From NCBI GenBank assembly GCA_000310025.1, contig FN649744.1:2692377-2756376 (forward strand): 64,000 nucleotides of DNA. Direction: 5' to 3'. This document shows, in pieces, positions 54,386 through 64,000 of this stretch. The notes below the pieces were generated by a model. It did no database searches, was not told the DNA's origin, and was given only the letters and a program-made list of their open reading frames with translations. The position numbers and the translations under genes are program-made. The stretch comes from Ectocarpus siliculosus (Eukaryota; Sar; Phaeophyceae; Ectocarpales; Ectocarpaceae). Position 1 is the stretch's first letter, and each line of letters opens with the position of its first letter.

Positions 54386-57300
54386 ATGCCGAACTTTTTT
54401 TTTCGGCGCATTCCCGATCTCGCCGCCTCCATTTCTCCTCGGCAATCGACTCCGCTTGGCCGATTTAGGGGGGGTAGAGCCACTCAGAAAGTTGGTCTGA
54501 CCAAAAGTGGCCGCGGGAGGGGGCCATATATGAGTGGGGCTGGGGCTGGAGCTGGCATCCCAGCGGGCAACTGCATCCGCATCGTACCGCTGGGAGACAA
54601 GCAGTGGAAAGTAACGCACCAATGGGTTCCACACGACCTAGGCCTCAAGCTCACCACCAAGCTGATGGACCAGCGGAAGGATACCCGCGTTGTCGTACAG
54701 CTTGTGGCCTACCCCAAGGATGACGAGGATGCCTTATGCTCGAAAGCTAGGGAAAAGGCCGAGGAAATCTTGAAGACGAGAAGGGACAGATACGAAAAAA
54801 CACTGCAGCCTAGCAGCGGCGTGCGAAGATGCGGCAACACCGGCAGGAGGGCAGACAGCGAGATGAGCTGTCCAGTGAGAGCGGCGTTGCCGCGGAAGAC
54901 TCGTGCTGGCGTTACAAGGCCGACTGCTCCCGATCGCCCCCCTGAGGAAGAGGTAAGAATCTGCTGCTGCTGGGTGCTGCTGGGTCTGTCTGCTGTCTTT
55001 CTCTCGCTATCCCCTCTTGAACCCCTCTCCTCTTCTGTTGTACTAGATGAAAAAACAACAACCTTGAGGGTACTGCTGTATGGGAAAACAAAACTGAAAG
55101 GTTGCCTGCATGTACTGGTACCACCTTTGGTTGTAGACTGCTGTCTGCTCTCTTTACCGTAGATGCCTGCCGACTGCTGAAGGTAACAACGAGTGTTCGC
55201 TGTGATGCGAGACTTCTTCTCTACCTCCAGAGTTGTGGATTGCTCTCGCTCGATGCGTTGTATGCCACCACTGGCGCAACTTCCGATTGCTGTCTACGGC
55301 GAGTGTACATTTGGTATTCGCATCGAAGTAAAAATTGAATCACAGGCTTTCATTCTTGATTTCTTCTGCTGCTACCCCAGCGCTGACGTTTCCAAATGCC
55401 CCCACTGCTGTACGTTGCACTTGACCCACCCTGCCGCTCAAACCTTCCAGCCACCAGAGCAATTCGAGTGGAGTGACACCTCGCCAGCATTCGTGGCGGC
55501 CATGAGAGCGATGACCACAACAGAGTTGTTGCGGTGTCTGGCAGAGCTCAAGGTGCCCGCCGCTGACAAGCTTCGAGAGCAGCTGGAGGAAGCGAGGGAG
55601 CTCCAATCGGCATGTCGTAGAGCCTTAAAGGATGCCGCAATCCAAGGGCGAACCAAAGAGGGAAGGAGAACGTTCCAGACGTTGCTCACGGCTGTTGCGT
55701 ACGATGGAGACGGGCCTTCGAAGGTGACAGCCAAGCGCAAGTCCGAGATCTTTGGCGTTCACCCAGAGCACCTCGTCGTCGCCCGACGGCGGGTGACAGC
55801 GCTGAGGCCTGAGCTCCCTCCACTTCAGGCAATCGACGAGAAGGCGTACTACTTCCACTCCCGGACCAAGAGGAGCGACGCAACCCCTCCAGAAATGCTG
55901 GAGCTCATGGGAACATTCTGGCACACCGACGAGGTATCTCGTGCATCGGGGAACTCCAAGGACATCTGGCGGGAATCCAAGTCGCCCAGTGCGAAAGGAC
56001 ACCCTCGTCGGCAGCTCATCGTGGAGGGACAGGGTGAGGCAGTCTACGAAAAGTTCTTGGTGTGGCCAGGTTGGATCAACTTCAAGAGGGTCTGGAAGGA
56101 GGAGAACGGCGAGGTCCTGGCGGACCCCGGCCGCACTCTGTTCCTCTCGACGCGGTGCAGGTGCTTGACTTCCCCGAAGACAGACCAGTGCGCGTGCAAG
56201 ATCCACACGCAGCAAACTTATTACCTGGCTGCGCTTCGTGAGGTTGACGTGCAGGGGCGTGACGCGTGCAACTGTCGGTGGTGCAGCGTGGAGAATGGAG
56301 GCTCCGAGTGGAAGAAGATGTGGTCGAACCTTGGGTCTTTCTCGGAAGCCATCGCGTGCCCAAAGGTTGACCTGCGAGCTGGGGACCCCGACGCCACGGG
56401 TGAGTTCATGGGGCGGAAGCCGGAATGCGGTTCTTCGGACTGTGAGGTCTGTGGGTTCGGGCGGGAGGGGGGCATTCCCACGTGCAAGGCACTGGAGGAG
56501 TCTCAGCAGCTGGTGGAGTGGACGCGCTACGAAGATCTAGACAGGGAGGGGAAGAAACCGCTGCCGAACCAACTAGTGACCAAGGAGGGCAAGCTCTGCG
56601 ATCTTTGGAGGGATTTCAAGCAGCACAGCAAGGTGTACATGGATCACCACACGAAGGCCATGTGGGGGAGGAACTGCCACAGGGAGGACATGTACACGTT
56701 CCCAAACGGCGACCTGGTTATTGAGGTGGACTTCATCGAGAAGTTCGAACATGTCCCTCCATCCGTTCTGACGTGTGCGAGACACGAATCGACCACCCTC
56801 ATGGTCGCAGTGGTACACTTCAGCCCGCAAGTGTTGGAAGGCGGCGGCAGGGTGCACCTCACCGAGACATGGATCTTTGCTTCCGAAGACCCTCGCCACG
56901 ACTTCGACTTCCACCTCCATGGGATGCGTCAAATCGCCGATCACTACCTTGACGGAGACGGAAGCGCAGCAACTGCGGCCGCTCGAGAGGAGAAGCGGAC
57001 GCCCCGCATGCACATTTTCACGGACGGCTGCGCCAAGCAATACAAGGGCAAGCGGAACTTTCGGTTTCTGTCAAACAGCGTGCGGCAGCTCGGCTACATC
57101 GTCGAGCACCATTTCGCGGTTACGTCTCACTTCAAAGGCAGCCACGACGGCATCGGCGCCATAGCCAAGGGTGCCATGAAGAGAGAGATGCTCAGGCCAG
57201 GGGGTAAGCTCATCACCGGCGCGGCCGGCGTGGTGAACTTCTTGGCCGAGTACTTCAAGAGCATCGGAGACAGGACGCTAGCTGACTTCTTCGCCTCGTG

Positions 57301-58336
57301 GACGCCGTATCGCATTCGACGTGTGTATGTGAAGCTCGTCGGACCAACGGAGATCTATCGGCCGGAGCCGGTCCTGAAGGGGATTAAAGGTACGCGGGAC
57401 ACTTACGTCTTCATCGGGGCGAACACGGCGAGAGACGCTTCCACTACCACCGGGCTCAGCGGAAACTCACGCATTCCAGACGTCATGAAGAAGGATTGGG
57501 AGTTGGCGAGGGGAACGGAGACGGGGAAGGTGGCGGGAACGGAAATGGTTGTGCTCACGGCGAGGAAGGTTGGGGAGGAGGAAGAGGGCAGCGTGCCCGA
57601 AGAGGGAGGGGCGGGGGGTGCAGGGGGCGGGGCGGGCGGCACCAGGAAGGGTAAGAGGAAGCGTTCAGGGAGGCAAGGCGCCCTCCGTGGCGAGCAAGAA
57701 GAGGAGGGGCGGGCGGCAGAGGCGGGGGGCGGTTCTGACGGCATCAGGAGGAGCAAGAGGACGACCGCAGTGAGTGTGAGGCATATCGCCCTCCTTGGCG
57801 GGAACTTGAAGGGCGGGGGCGGGGGGGCTAGAGCGAGCAGCGAGGAAGAGTCGTCGGAGGAGTCCGAAGAGGAAGAAAGTTCCGAGAATGAGGAGGACGA
57901 CGAGGACGACAAGGACGACGAGCACGACGAGGGGGAGGGGGAGGGGGAGGGGGAGGAAGAGGAGGGCGGGGAGGAGGGGGGGGAGGAAGGTCCGACTCTG
58001 GCGAAAGAGACGGTTTGTGTCGAGAAGGTGGTTCTCCGGCACAAACTGCACACCGGTTCGGCCTCTTGTTTTTGCTCTGCCTGTCGCGTGCATGAGTACG
58101 AGCGGTGCTATACCAGGAGCAAGTACCCGGCCTGCGGCACGAAGCTCGAAGAGCAGGTAGTAGAGGAGACAGTCATCATGGTCACTGGTGTAGATCCTGT
58201 GGTTGGGGTGGATCCTGTGGTCGGGAGCAAAAAGAAGGCGAAGAAAATTGTTTTCCGGAAGGGGGCGACCACCTGCCAGATGGACAGGGTTACCGGTACA
58301 CAGTTTGGGGTCTCATTCTGCGGTAGCAGCAAGTAG
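54386..58336 (+). CDS. Transposase-like protein with acidic C-terminal tail (2 exons)
   Basis: A long frame runs 55451-58336 (961 codons plus TAG). A shorter one, 54386-54952, ends GAG|GTAAGA and joins in phase 0 to the acceptor TTCCAG at 55450, giving up to 1150 aa; a start at 54530 would give 1102 aa. The central part has EVDFIEKF (Asp at 56729), FTDGCAKQYKGKRNFRF (Asp at 57023) and HFKGSHDGIGAIAKGAMKRE (Asp at 57146). From memory, this order, DFxExF, then [ST]DGxxxQ[FY]K, then GKGxxDGxGxxxK, marks a transposase-like family widespread in eukaryotes; I infer a DDD/E-type catalytic core. Upstream are Cys/His clusters (CRCLTSPKTDQCACKIH, CGSSDCEVCGFG) that look zinc-binding. The tail has Gly/Arg/Lys-rich and strongly Glu/Asp-rich segments (57840-58000) and a second Cys cluster (58065-58135). 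The frame is intact, so the element is recent or the gene is domesticated. No terminal repeats were found. Confidence 0.68.
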
Positions 58337-58626
58337 ATATTATTGAGGGGCTGGGTGATGGTGCGTTCAAATCTTGGTTTGCATTTTTGCTGTATTTTGT
58401 GGAGATAAGCGCGTGGTTTGGTGGAGATTGTGCGTGTTGCGACTTGTAAACTTGCAGTTTTTCTGTTGTGCTTCAATCGGCGGCGGCGAGAAAAGTGTAA
58501 CGTACAACACCCATCATAACTTTGTTCAGAACGCGAGAAAAACAAATCCAACGACGGATTCGTGATCCCCGCCCCAAAATTGACAAACCCTGAATTTTTC
58601 AGATCGATCTGACGATTTTTCAAAAC

Positions 58627-58652
58627 CGGGGATATTTTGGCATCATCCCCGG
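58627..58652. terminator. Stem-loop (possible 3' processing or transposon feature)
   Basis: CCGGGGAT and ATCCCCGG are separated by about ten bases, forming a GC-rich stem 300 bp after the stop of the transposase-like gene. Its role is unknown; it could belong to the 3' end of the transcript or to the element end. Confidence 0.35.
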
Positions 58653-59470
58653 TCTGTGCGTTTTCGCAAATTGGCGAGCGAAAAAGAGCATAATCTATTG
58701 AAACCCGGCCACTACCATCGAGTTTGTTTTTAAAATTTTGCATATCATCATAAGTATGACATAGGATCATTGTATTTAATTTTCAAATGTTGGGGAGGGG
58801 ATGGTCACAATCCGTCCCCCCCCCCCCCAAATAAATTCGGCTTTACCGCGGAACCCGCCCGATGTTGAACCTAGGTCCCTCACACGGGATGTGTCACATA
58901 TCGTTCCCGACCCTACCCGACCCAATCCTAACCCTCACCCATGCACGGCCAACGCACGGCCTGGCGGCCGCGAACTGGGAGAGATCCAGTCTAGGATCCA
59001 GTGATCCACTCCAGGATCGCAGGTTCGCGCGACTACGCACCCACGGAGCCCCCGAGTCCCCCTCGACACAAACTCTGCAACTGACTGCTCCGAAGTGCCG
59101 AGCCCCCGCCAAAATTTGCAATTTTGAGAACGAAAACACACCGCACTACACAGCACTGGGGAGAGACACTGCTGTCTACGGCAAGCCTTAGGGGAACTGA
59201 AACTCAAGAGGGTTGTCTCTGTCTTTCTTTAACTGGAGCCGTGAAAGGAGGTCTTCGACGGCTGCCAAAAAGGACGGAGTGAAGGAGTAGATAGATCGGG
59301 GATCGCGTCATCCAAATTATTCATCTGCTGGTGTTCTAACTTTGGGGAAAGCTGTGTCGGCGACAACTGACAACAGCGGGCTTCAGCAGAGAGACGACCA
59401 CACACACAGAGCAGCAGGGAGGAAGTGGAGAGGGAGGGCGAGCGAAGGTTAATCTCGAAGAGAGAAACAC

Positions 59471-59501
<31 letters not shown>
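59471..59501 (+). repeat. (CAG)n repeat in a 5' leader
   Basis: About ten CAG units stop five bases before the start codon at 59507, mirroring the CAG tract before UBL5. Confidence 0.85.
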
Positions 59502-59504
<3 letters not shown>

Positions 59505-59506
59505 GG

Positions 59507-62500
59507 ATGCTTTTCAGCAGAAGAAGAGCGGCGGCAGTGGGGCTGGTAGCAGCAGCAGCAGCAGCTGGGCTGGCCACCTTCGGCGAGGCGTGCGACTACA
59601 CGCAGGAAGCGAAGGCCTCGCTGCGCTTCAACGTCGAGACCGACCGCCTCTACCTGGAGGGCGGCGGGTGCATCACGCCCTCCGACATCTACCTGGCGAA
59701 GCTCACCAACGTGACGGAGGACGACGGGAACACCCTCACGGCAGAGGAAGCGGCGGCGATACCTATCACGCCCATCACAAAGGACGGAGAATTTTCGGAC
59801 GCAGAGACCGGGTGAGAGAAAGAGAGAGGGAGATGGAATGCTGTTCCGCCCGTGTGCGTGTCTCTATCGATTGGTTGGGACCTCTGCCTTCGGGTTTACG
59901 CACACGCGCTGTGTGGGGTACGCACAGCCTGCTGCAGGGAAGCTGCTTGCTGCTGCTGTCGGCAACAGCAGTGCCTCTCGCTTGCGAAAAATGAATTTTT
60001 CGGCGCCACTCACAAATACATGTGGAAGTTGGTTATTTTTTTCGGGCCGTGCTGCACACATGCATCTTGTCGTCGACAGACTCTTTCGCAGTAACCAGAC
60101 TTTTTTCAGTTTCGATACTTTCTCGAACGGAATATCGGATGGGATGGTAGATGGGCGGGAAGGTCGTACATGACTGCTCCGTTGGGGGCGCGTGCGCTGG
60201 CTAGCTGTGGTCTTGCTGATACACTTGTGCAAGAAGTCGTTTTACTGCACATGAACAATCAACTATTTGTTGAGGATTTGAAGAGAATTACTGCTGTGTC
60301 TTCATGGATACCATCGATGCAGCAGCACCGTTCCTGTTCTCTTTTCCGGACTCCAGGCCCTTTTTTTTTTTTTTTCGTGACCCTGTAACAGCAGTAAAGA
60401 CGACTCTCTTACAACGCGGGACCGGTGTTGTCACCAACTTGTTTGTCACACGACATGTAATGGTGTATGTACGTGTCCATTACAGCAGCACCAGCAAAAA
60501 ATAAAAGCAGTAGTTGCCGTATTGGAGATAATCCCACGAAGTCAGCCTGAGCCTGTACACCCGTAGCTCAGCCTCTCTTGCCAAAGGCCGAAAGGTCGTG
60601 GTTGTTGGTCATGTGGACCACGCGTGTGCATAGTCTATGCATGATGGTTTATGTACCCTTCGGGAAGATCTTTGATGCGATTTATTCGAATCTACCTCAA
60701 GGCCAGCCAGAACGTGACGCACTCCAACATGTGGAGAGGTCTTCAAGCAAGCACTGCTCTCGCGTCGCGAGGTCGGAAACCTTTATCGCACATGCCATCC
60801 CTGTTCTCTCCCTGGAAGTATAGCATTTCTTCTGCTGGTGTTATTTTCGTTGATCTCATATAGTCTGGCTCCAGTCTACAAGCCCTTTGGTGATAACGGA
60901 GGGTTTCTCCCCGATAATTTTGTGGTTGACCCCGTAGCTAGAGAACAATACGGGGGAGATGTCTTGTTGTATCTGTACCTTTACAGTGATTTTGTGATTA
61001 GCACCTGCTGGCATCACTGACCGAAAGTTTTCAGTGTACAGGCCTAAATCGTCCAAATAAGCCCAGTATCCGGTTTCCCTCCATTCGCTGTGAAGGCTTC
61101 AACACATCCCGTTCGACTGTGGTCTTATCTCGAATGGGTAGTCTTTCTGTGTTTGTATTTATGTTTTCCTAATATCGGCCGAGATCACGCAGGTTGAAGG
61201 TCACACAGCAGGAGCTTGCTCTTTTTGTTTGTTTTCATCTCCCATATTTCCTCCCACGGGTTGTCCTTATGATGGTTGATTGCACTACATACAGTATGCA
61301 TCTGATTTATGTCTGCCGTGACCATCCTTGAGGTTGATAGGTTCCAAATCTTGCGTGTGTACATTTACGATAATTTGCACACCTTGGGTGGGGTTCAGTT
61401 TGCGATTTTTCTGGAGGGAAGATGCGTTTTTTCTTGAGGAAAGACGAAGATATGCCTTGCAAGGCTAAAACACGTCTGCGCGCTGTGCGAAATATCCCTC
61501 GCTGCGTGGGTGCGGCGTGTTTGCGTGTCGTGTGTGCTCGACACCGCTCGCATCTCATGCCGGTCTTTGATCGACCCCCCTCCCCCCCCCCCCGTATTGG
61601 TGGTGGAGTAGATTATGTTGTGCGGGGTCGAGAACCCTCACTCCGCGCGAAGGGGATGATCGCACCACGTTGTGTTGAAATGGTCAAGCGCCCTCGAGGC
61701 AGTTACACAGTGCTTATAACTGCCTCTGGCAGTGAAAGCACCATAAAATAAATTACGTCATACGCTGCTGTCATCCGTACGCAAGGAAGTAAGCACAATA
61801 TGCCGAACACCCTTAGCAGGATGCAGCGCACCCTTCATGCGACTCGCCGAATACCTCACGGCGCTTCGCGCTTGGTGATTTGAGAGCCTGGTCCGGTGAG
61901 AACCCGGCGTGTTTTGTCCCGGTTATGTAGGGATGCGAGGTTAATGGTCAAACGATTACGGCATGACGACTATGAGTACCCCGCCCCCCCCCCCCTCTTT
62001 CTCGCCCACTCCCCAAGTCTCACTATCATACTATGCCTATGACCCACACTCGAACCTTTCCCTCCGTCCTTCAATCGGCTCGATTTTGTTGCTTTTCGTG
62101 TCTGCGAAGCTACTGGCTCTTCACCTCGGATGTCTACATCTACGATGGGGTCAAGCTCGAGCTCCATGCCGAGTCGGGCACAACGGTAAGTCAAGTCGAC
62201 GAAAAGAAAAGAACCAGCAAACGAACCGGACGGACCCAACTCGGCTCTGCACCCCATTTAGCGTTTCGGGCCCGCAGCTGAGCTGCGTATTGCGTGACAC
62301 CCAATTGTTGCCACGCGAGGCGTAGCCCTACCCCAATTGGGCTGGCGAGCGCGAAGCGCGCTCCGGTAGTTCGGTACAGTGACCCATGCACAACACCCTA
62401 TTGATAGGTTCGGGTGTGGGTTGGGGCCAGGGTTGAGGGGTGGGTTGCGCCTAGAGAGGCCTGGCACCGGTCGTGTAGCCTTGGGGGTGGAATTCTGCTG

Positions 62501-64000
62501 GTGGCCTTGGTTTTGTGTCTGCTTCCAACCACAGCCCCAAAGCTGTTGAACTGGCGAGTGCAAGCAACCCAGCGCTTGCGTATATCGGGGGGTCCCCCAA
62601 TGCCGGTGTTCCATCGGTGATGAACATGGTAGCCCCCCCCCCCAAGGGCTGGCCGGGCCCGCAAGTGTGTTGAGCAGGGTTTTTGGTTGAGCCCCCCCAC
62701 CCCCCAAATGCAAGGATAATGGCCAGCTTCTGGTGCATCCTCGTAAAATGCAGCCTGGGCCAGCGAACACTCGGCACATCATTGCTCGTTTGCGAGGTCA
62801 ATGGTCTAACGGCTACGATGTATGCATTTACATGAGTACATCCCCCCGCGTGAATCTATCTCTCGCCTCCACCCGAATAGGGGTGTTGCATGATTCATGG
62901 TTGAATCGGCTTCACGAATCCGTTGGTGAGAACGTCCCGCCTCCCTCCCTTTGCATCTACCTTACCTTTGAGTCGTTGGGTTTTTGCGCTGTTTGCTTCT
63001 TCGATCTGCCGGTGTCTGCGTCTGCATGTTTATGGTACACGCAGCAGCGTCGGGAGTGTTGGGTGTCATATATATATATCCTGTTTTTTTTCTTCGTTTT
63101 TTCAGTTTCGCTGTTTTGGCTTAAAACGCTACCGTGCGCTGCTGCGGTCGGATGAGTCTGCGGCAAATGGAAATGACGAAGAATGACATCAATAAATATA
63201 TATTTTTGTGCTTCTGCAACAATTTGTCAAACGCAGGGTATGAGACTAAAGTCAGACTCCAAGGTCATTGAGCTCAGGGCGCACGGCGGGTGGTTGTCTC
63301 TGCTAAACACCGAGGTACGCGTACGTCTGGGATTGTTTGCTTGTAGCGCAGGCCTGCACTGCTGTCTGCACGGCACCGAAAGCTTCCATGGTCGCTGCCG
63401 CACATCGGCATGTACCTCAAGACATCTGCTGTTGTTGGATTTGTTCGACGCGTTCGGCCGTGTGGCCACAAAAGCTAACGAGGAGTGCGTCATGCCTCCA
63501 TACCACGGTTCTTGGTGTGCAGTAGCGCGGGGCTGGTACTGCGCTCGGAAGCTTTGTCTTCTGGGTGATTCTCTTCGCTCTCCCCCCCCCTTCTCTCGCT
63601 TTCTTTATCTCTCTCTCTCTCTCTCGACCCACGTCTTTTTTGTCACCAAGGAGAACAAAATGGGAAACTGAGAAATCGCACCCTCGGGGCGCTCTCGAGC
63701 TTGTTGCGTGCCTCTGCCCATGGTATGTGTTATCTTGTTTGTTTGCCTGTGGCCGCTTGCCGTCAGAATATCGCTCCCTCCCCCCCCCCCTCGCCGGTGG
63801 CACCCTCACGATGCCATTGCTTCTTTTTTTTTTATAAGAATATGTTTAGTCCGACTGTTGTCTCACTGATCCTACCCCTGTGCAATTGTCTTGACCTGGC
63901 GTTTTGTTGTGTATTTCTACAGCTGTCGTCGTGGGATGTGGACGAGGCGGACTACGCCTCGAACTACTCGGCGCCCCGGTCTTACGTTACGGCCATCAGC
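59507..64000 (+). CDS. Secreted beta-helix protein, 5' exons (runs off the window)
   Basis: Exons are 59507-59811, 62110-62185, 63237-63314 and 63923 to beyond 64000; phases match throughout (2, 0, 0). The protein starts with a basic n-region and a long Ala/Val/Leu core (MLFSRRRAAAVGLVAAAAAA), a clear signal peptide with likely cleavage around GEACDY. The mature part shows short strands with regular spacing: DVYIYDGVKLELHAESGTT, GMRLKSDSKVIELRAHGG, WLSLLNTELSSWDVDEADY and RSYVTAIS. The sequence NTxxxSWD followed by RSYVxAIS recalls right-handed parallel beta-helix proteins, including the alginate (mannuronan) C5-epimerase-like group. Since the catalytic part would lie outside the window, the enzyme function is only a guess. 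The first intron is 2.3 kb and carries repeat copies of families C and A; the second (1.05 kb) carries another family A copy. Confidence 0.7.
61032..61175 (+). repeat. Dispersed repeat family C copy
   Basis: Nearly identical to 9170-9332, from TTTTCAGTGTACAGGCCTAA through CACATCCCGTTCGACTGTGG to TTTGTATTTATGTTT. It lies in intron 1 of the beta-helix gene. Confidence 0.8.
61868..61996 (+). repeat. Dispersed repeat family A, full-length-looking copy
   Basis: GGTCCGGTGAGAACCCGGCG, TATGTAGGGATGCGAGG, AATGGTCAAACGATTACGG, CGACTATGAGTACC and then poly(C). It is close to the reverse complement of 39896-40012 over its whole length. Intronic in the beta-helix gene. Confidence 0.75.
62715..62855 (+). 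repeat. Dispersed repeat family A copy
   Basis: CTTCTGGTGCATCCTCGTAA, GCAGCCTGGGCCAGCGAACA, TTTGCGAGGTCAATGGTCTA, ACGGCTACGATG and ACATGAGTACATCCCCCC. It shares the longer 5' part with 49975-50115 and is preceded by C-rich sequence. It lies in intron 2 of the beta-helix gene. Confidence 0.7.

Larger units (their letters stand above)
58337..59506. other. Intergenic region downstream of the transposase-like gene
   Basis: No exon is visible. A strong dyad with CCGGGGAT and ATCCCCGG lies at about 58627-58652, and AGATCGATCT at 58602. A poly(C) run lies at 58817-58830. The last 40 bp before the next gene are a CAG repeat. Confidence 0.55.

Noticed and set aside
57403-58053. Ser/Pro-rich 216-codon frame on the minus strand
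   Set aside because: It is the antisense shadow of the Glu/Asp-rich tail of the transposase-like protein.
1-64000. tRNA or rRNA genes
   Set aside because: No cloverleaf with both arms and a proper TTCGA loop was found; the tRNA-like words belong to the dispersed family A repeats.

Overview
The window looks like nuclear DNA of an intron-rich photosynthetic stramenopile, most likely a brown alga of the Ectocarpus type. That identification is an inference. It rests on conserved genes cut into many short exons by introns of 0.3-2.6 kb, GT-AG junctions that keep reading phase, neighbouring genes on alternating strands with short divergent promoters, many CAG/CTG and CAA microsatellites, and a secreted beta-helix gene of the kind common in alginate-making algae. 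There are no bacterial operons. Two 100-N blocks mark scaffold gaps.

Layout. 1-3056: no recognisable gene, repeat fragments only. 3057-5506 (-): SRP19, 4 exons that join in phase to 179 codons. 5507-8892: intergenic, with a 1.3-kb diverged palindrome at about 6270-7560. 8893-16239 (+): two-domain rhodanese sulfurtransferase, 7 exons, with a 725-bp palindromic TTAA-flanked MITE in intron 2. 17264-27676 (-): TFIIF alpha subunit (RAP74), 12 exons, 531 aa, with one GC-AG intron and a 1721-bp non-autonomous DNA transposon in intron 1. 28089-30108 (+): UBL5/Hub1, 3 exons, exactly 73 aa, divergent from TFIIF alpha. 31418-32113 (-): two 3' exons of an EF-hand protein. 32.1-36.8 kb: no recognised gene, one gap. 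36833-43787 (-): inositol-polyphosphate kinase (IPMK-like) with a predicted N-terminal membrane anchor, 8 exons, 478 aa. 44021-52158 (+): SERINC family membrane protein, at least 11 exons, divergent from the kinase with 233 bp between start codons; the second gap lies in one of its introns. 54386-58336 (+): long transposase-like protein with an acidic tail. 59507-64000 (+): 5' part of a secreted beta-helix protein that runs off the window.

The genes are unrelated housekeeping functions (protein targeting, sulfur metabolism, transcription initiation, splicing, inositol phosphate signalling, membrane lipids) and do not form a pathway. The most unusual content is the repeat fraction: a transposon with an exact 8-bp target duplication and two 42-bp minisatellites next to its ends, a near-perfect TTAA-flanked palindrome 22 bp from a splice donor, an older large palindrome, and at least four dispersed short repeat families. 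One family ends in a poly(C) tract and one in CAA/AAG repeats. Exon borders were worked out by hand from splice consensus and phase; no database search was possible.
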